A DNA stretch of 64,000 bases from Bugula neritina (taxonomy: Eukaryota > Bryozoa > Gymnolaemata > Cheilostomatida > Bugulidae). Below the pieces are notes generated by a model. That model was not told the origin of the DNA. It saw only the letters and a program-made list of their open reading frames with translations, and did not search any database. The stretch is from positions 1,492,680 to 1,556,679 of the forward strand of contig OZ037767.1 of assembly GCA_964035545.1 (NCBI GenBank). Direction: 5' to 3'. A program made the position numbers and the translations under genes. Below, piece after piece: positions 60,992 through 64,000 of this stretch (positions are counted from its first letter, which is position 1; every line of letters begins with the position of its first letter).

Positions 60992-61752
60992 GTCCGTTAC
61001 TACCATTTCTAGATGTTGGCCTAAATGTATTTAAATTATTTACTCAGATTTCATGAGGTGTCACCATATAATACTACTGATATGATTACATGTATAGCAA
61101 GTGACACTCTTTACAATGTGCCCTCACACCACTCTTGAGTCATGTGACACCTAGCTTGACACTTATCCTAAAGGTGCCATACTCTAATGCTGCCAATGAC
61201 ACTCTGTTACAAGCACTCTTATAGCATTCTGTCGGAGTGTCAAAAAGCAGCACCTGTTATATAAGGTGCCCCAAGGTGCTCCATTATACCTTCATAAGAT
61301 GCCACAGTACCTTTTGACTCTTATAAATTGTCTGATAATGTATAGTATTTACCTTCATTGTTTCTCTTTATTTTGTGCATCAGAAATTTATCTATTATTT
61401 TATCACTTGTATATAGATTTGTGTTGACGCCAGCTGTGGAAACATAGGAAGTTTTCTAGTGAATTGCTTTTCTACATAAAAATATTATTATTCAATATAC
61501 CATAGTATGCTATCACCAATTGTAAATATTTATTTCCACAAACTAGCATTTTCATTGGCAGTCAAAAAGATTAGAAACAAAACATCATTGAAAAATCAAC
61601 AGTAATTCTCTAGAAAAGTAGTAGTAGATACTATTGCAATGAGTTAGCAGAATTTCTACAAAACCATAGATAAAAGGTAAAAACTGGGACATGAAATTCA
61701 AATAAAGAAATGTGTTGGTGACAACAACACCTATTTGTGATCTGTATATACA
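60992..61752. other. Convergent 3' interval between RAD51 and the LRR gene
   Basis: 761 bp of AT-rich sequence serving both 3' UTRs. No further gene seen. Confidence 0.5.
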
Positions 61753-62975
61753 TTATAAAGATAACTCATGCGCGACTAGCAGAGCCTTCACTCCGTAAGC
61801 CTTGCCACTATTGGCTAAAGGGCTACCAGCAAACCAATGGTTGTCACCGTAGTATAAAGTTTGTAGCTTTAGCAACTGTTTTATTGTAACTGGTAGGTAT
61901 TTCAGTTGGTTTCCTGTCAGCTTTAATGATTTTAGATTCCTCAAGTTTCCGGTGCTCATAGGCAACTCAGTAATTTGATTGGCTGATAAGTTGATGCTAC
62001 GTAAAGAAGAAATAGCGTAACTCTCAAACAGCGCAGCTGGTAGCCCTAGAATTTGGTTATGATTTAAGTCTACCTCTTGCAGGTTCTTGAGTTTACCTAG
62101 CTCTGATGGCACGTATATCAGATTATTGTGTGCTGCATTTAGTTCTTCTAGAGATACCAGCTCATCCAAAGAACTGGGAAGTCGATAGAGGCTGTTGTAA
62201 CTTACGTCTAGCACTCTCAGCTTCCTAGCTAAATATAATAACAGAAAAATTTAAAATACTTTGTAATACTTGATGTTTAAACAGTACTCACTCACAGTGT
62301 CTCATCAGTGTAGTCTGAGAGCATTAGAAAGTGTAAGACTAAACTATAAACTATAATAGTTGATGTGTACCTGCAACACAAAAACTGTCTGGTATTATAG
62401 TAATTCTGTTCTGGGATATGTCCAGTGTCTCCAAATGCAGAAGTAGATTGGAGATGATTTCAAATGGAAAATCATCTTTCAGGGAGCATCGGTGAAGATA
62501 TAAGTGCCTCAGTACAGCTGTGAGTTTTTGCACTGGTTTGGGTATCATGTGCAAGGCTATACCTTAAAACATAGACTATAAAATACGTAGGAGTATTTTT
62601 GCTATACTTGTGCTGCATGCACTTGAAAGTTTAAAGTTGTTAGCTAGCTCAGTGACTATGCTGTGTGTTCCAGCAGCTAAGAATATCACGCAATAAAAAT
62701 TAGCAATAATTAGTATTAGTTTTATAATTTCATGTATTCCACAGTCACCAAAATTTATTATAAAACAAAAGTATTTAAGCATACAACCCTCACACAATCT
62801 GCATAAGATATATATGAATATTTCATTACTGCGGGCATGCATGAAGTGAACATATCAAACCTGACAAATCTAAGCATTTTGTATGTTTAGTTTCCATGCA
62901 TCGTTGGTGTATAATTGTTTCTTTATTCAAACCATTTCCATTGCTGTTTTTCAACTGCCTTGTTTTTGCACTCAT
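61753..62975 (-). CDS. Small leucine-rich-repeat protein
   Basis: Three exons on the minus strand join in phase: 62861-62975, 62371-62562, 61753-62228 (783 nt, 260 aa). The start MSAKTRQLKNSNGNGLNK has no signal peptide, so the protein is probably cytosolic. From about residue 35 to 230 there are eight or nine LRRs of the plant-specific/SDS22-like 23-residue spacing: CLDLSGIALHMIPKPVQKL, LETLDISQNRITIIPDSF, LRVLDVSYNSLYRLPSSL, LEELNAAHNNLIYVPSEL, LQEVDLNHNQILGLPAAL, LRSINLSANQITELPMS and LKSLKLTGNQLKYLPVTI. The tail (YYGDNHWFAGSPLANSGKA) looks like an LRR cap. It resembles small LRR-only proteins in general; I cannot assign an orthologue. It is convergent with RAD51. Confidence 0.85.
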
Positions 62976-64000
62976 TCTATAAAATAATATTAAATTAAGT
63001 TATCAACGAAAAAATTATTACCAAAACTTTTTATGAAAACTAAATTTTATAGAACATCAAGTTTTTAAATTTTGTTCAATTAAATAATATAGGTTTAGCA
63101 TTCAACATTTGTTAATGTGCAGAATAGTTTAATTATTTATGGCTATGCAGTGTTTTAGCCTTTTTCTAAAGGCTGAACTGCTACAATGAAAAAATTGACT
63201 TAAATAGTATTTACCATCTCAATGAATATGAAATATATACCATAATAATTGCATTTATAAAGTCATAGCCGGCCATGGTGCATTTAATTTTATTATAGTT
63301 ATTGCTGACGATGGGCTTCTGAATAAATATCATTCAATGAATATTTTTCGAACTCTGCAAACTTCAAAATCTATTGTTGAAAAAGCTGTAATAACAATAA
63401 TACATTTAAGTAAAATCTTTACTAACAATATCTAAATCTGCATAAATTTTTAGTGCAATAATCACCTAAAATAAACCTTCAACAAAACAGGATATTCTGG
63501 CCTTCAATTTTCTTCCCATCCACTAAAGGTAACGTAACCATGAGCACTAGTAAACAAATGTGGCGTTAAAATTGCAAACTTGTTAAAGCAATATTAGTAG
63601 GTTTTTCGTTTGTGAATGAACTGAGCAATATAATTTTTGCTAAAAACAAAAGTTTCTTTTTAATTTAACTTTAATTTAATATTGTTCATTTTGTAAAAAT
63701 ACATATAAAAAGGCATTTTATATTTGCGAGACTATAGTCGCTCTCTACGATAAAAGGTTGTTTACATCTCAACCAAAATTCTTGAGTCTCCTCTTTCAAT
63801 GATAATTTAGTCGTACTACAAAATGTCGTAACCACTGAACTCTGAAGTAGTTTTAATTGAAACAGTGCAGAAACTGCGTAAGTATTTTTATTGTTAAATT
63901 TAGCTCATTATTAAATCATATGACTTACAACTGATCATTGGCATTGGGATTGTGAATACCGCTGTAGGAGTAAATGTGAAGTCAAAGGAAAGAGACCAAT
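62976..64000. other. Right-hand flank, no recognised gene
   Basis: 5' flank of the LRR gene and AT-rich sequence. A donor-like AACTGC|GTAAGTATT at about 63878 (+) could end a non-coding first exon of a gene lying to the right of the window. Nothing else supports that. Confidence 0.3.

Overview
This is an AT-rich nuclear window from an animal genome. It carries spliced genes with GT/AG introns, many micro- and minisatellites, a broken LINE, tRNA-derived SINE-like repeats and a MITE. Every multi-exon model below was assembled by hand: exons were joined only where splice sites and reading phase agreed, and the CDS lengths close exactly. The gene set (MVB12, RAD51, TBP, ubiquitin-S27a fusion, a RUSC-like RUN protein) is metazoan. 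The repeats and the Spätzle-like ligands suggest an invertebrate, possibly an early-branching marine one, but the sequence alone does not fix the phylum.

Layout. 1-12.6 kb is almost gene-free. It holds two possible coding first exons on the minus strand (630-665 and 7766-7819) whose gene body would lie left of the window, plus satellites. 12.75-17.93 kb (+) is MVB12, an ESCRT-I subunit with MABP and UMA domains in 10 coding exons. 18.68-21.22 kb (+) is a secreted NHL/TSP1/PAN protein. 22.8-24.94 kb (-) is a LINE reverse-transcriptase fragment, frameshifted and cut off by a long TG/CA tract. 25-28.2 kb holds SINE-like repeats. 28.23-29.79 kb (-) and 30.79-32.61 kb (+) form a head-to-head pair of secreted cystine-knot proteins resembling Spätzle/neurotrophin ligands. 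34.47-47.06 kb (-) is a 13-exon RUN-domain gene with an N-myristoylation start. 50.18-51.40 kb (+) is RPS27A. 51.88-54.72 kb (-) is TBP with an N-terminal GMTP repeat. 57.04-60.99 kb (+) is RAD51. 61.75-62.98 kb (-) is a small LRR protein.

The genes do not form one pathway. Trafficking (MVB12, RUN protein), transcription and translation (TBP, RPS27A), recombination (RAD51) and secreted proteins are interspersed. RPS27A and TBP are convergent, TBP and RAD51 divergent, and RAD51 and the LRR gene convergent.

The most notable observations are: (1) the Spätzle-like ligand pair, an inverted duplication whose promoter, signal exon and first intron are nearly identical while the cystine-knot exons are only about half identical; (2) several intronic minisatellites whose repeat unit contains the splice site they abut, as if the exon-intron junction itself had been amplified; (3) the GMTP-repeat TBP N terminus; and (4) a 686-bp Harbinger-like MITE plus a palindromic minisatellite family inside RAD51.
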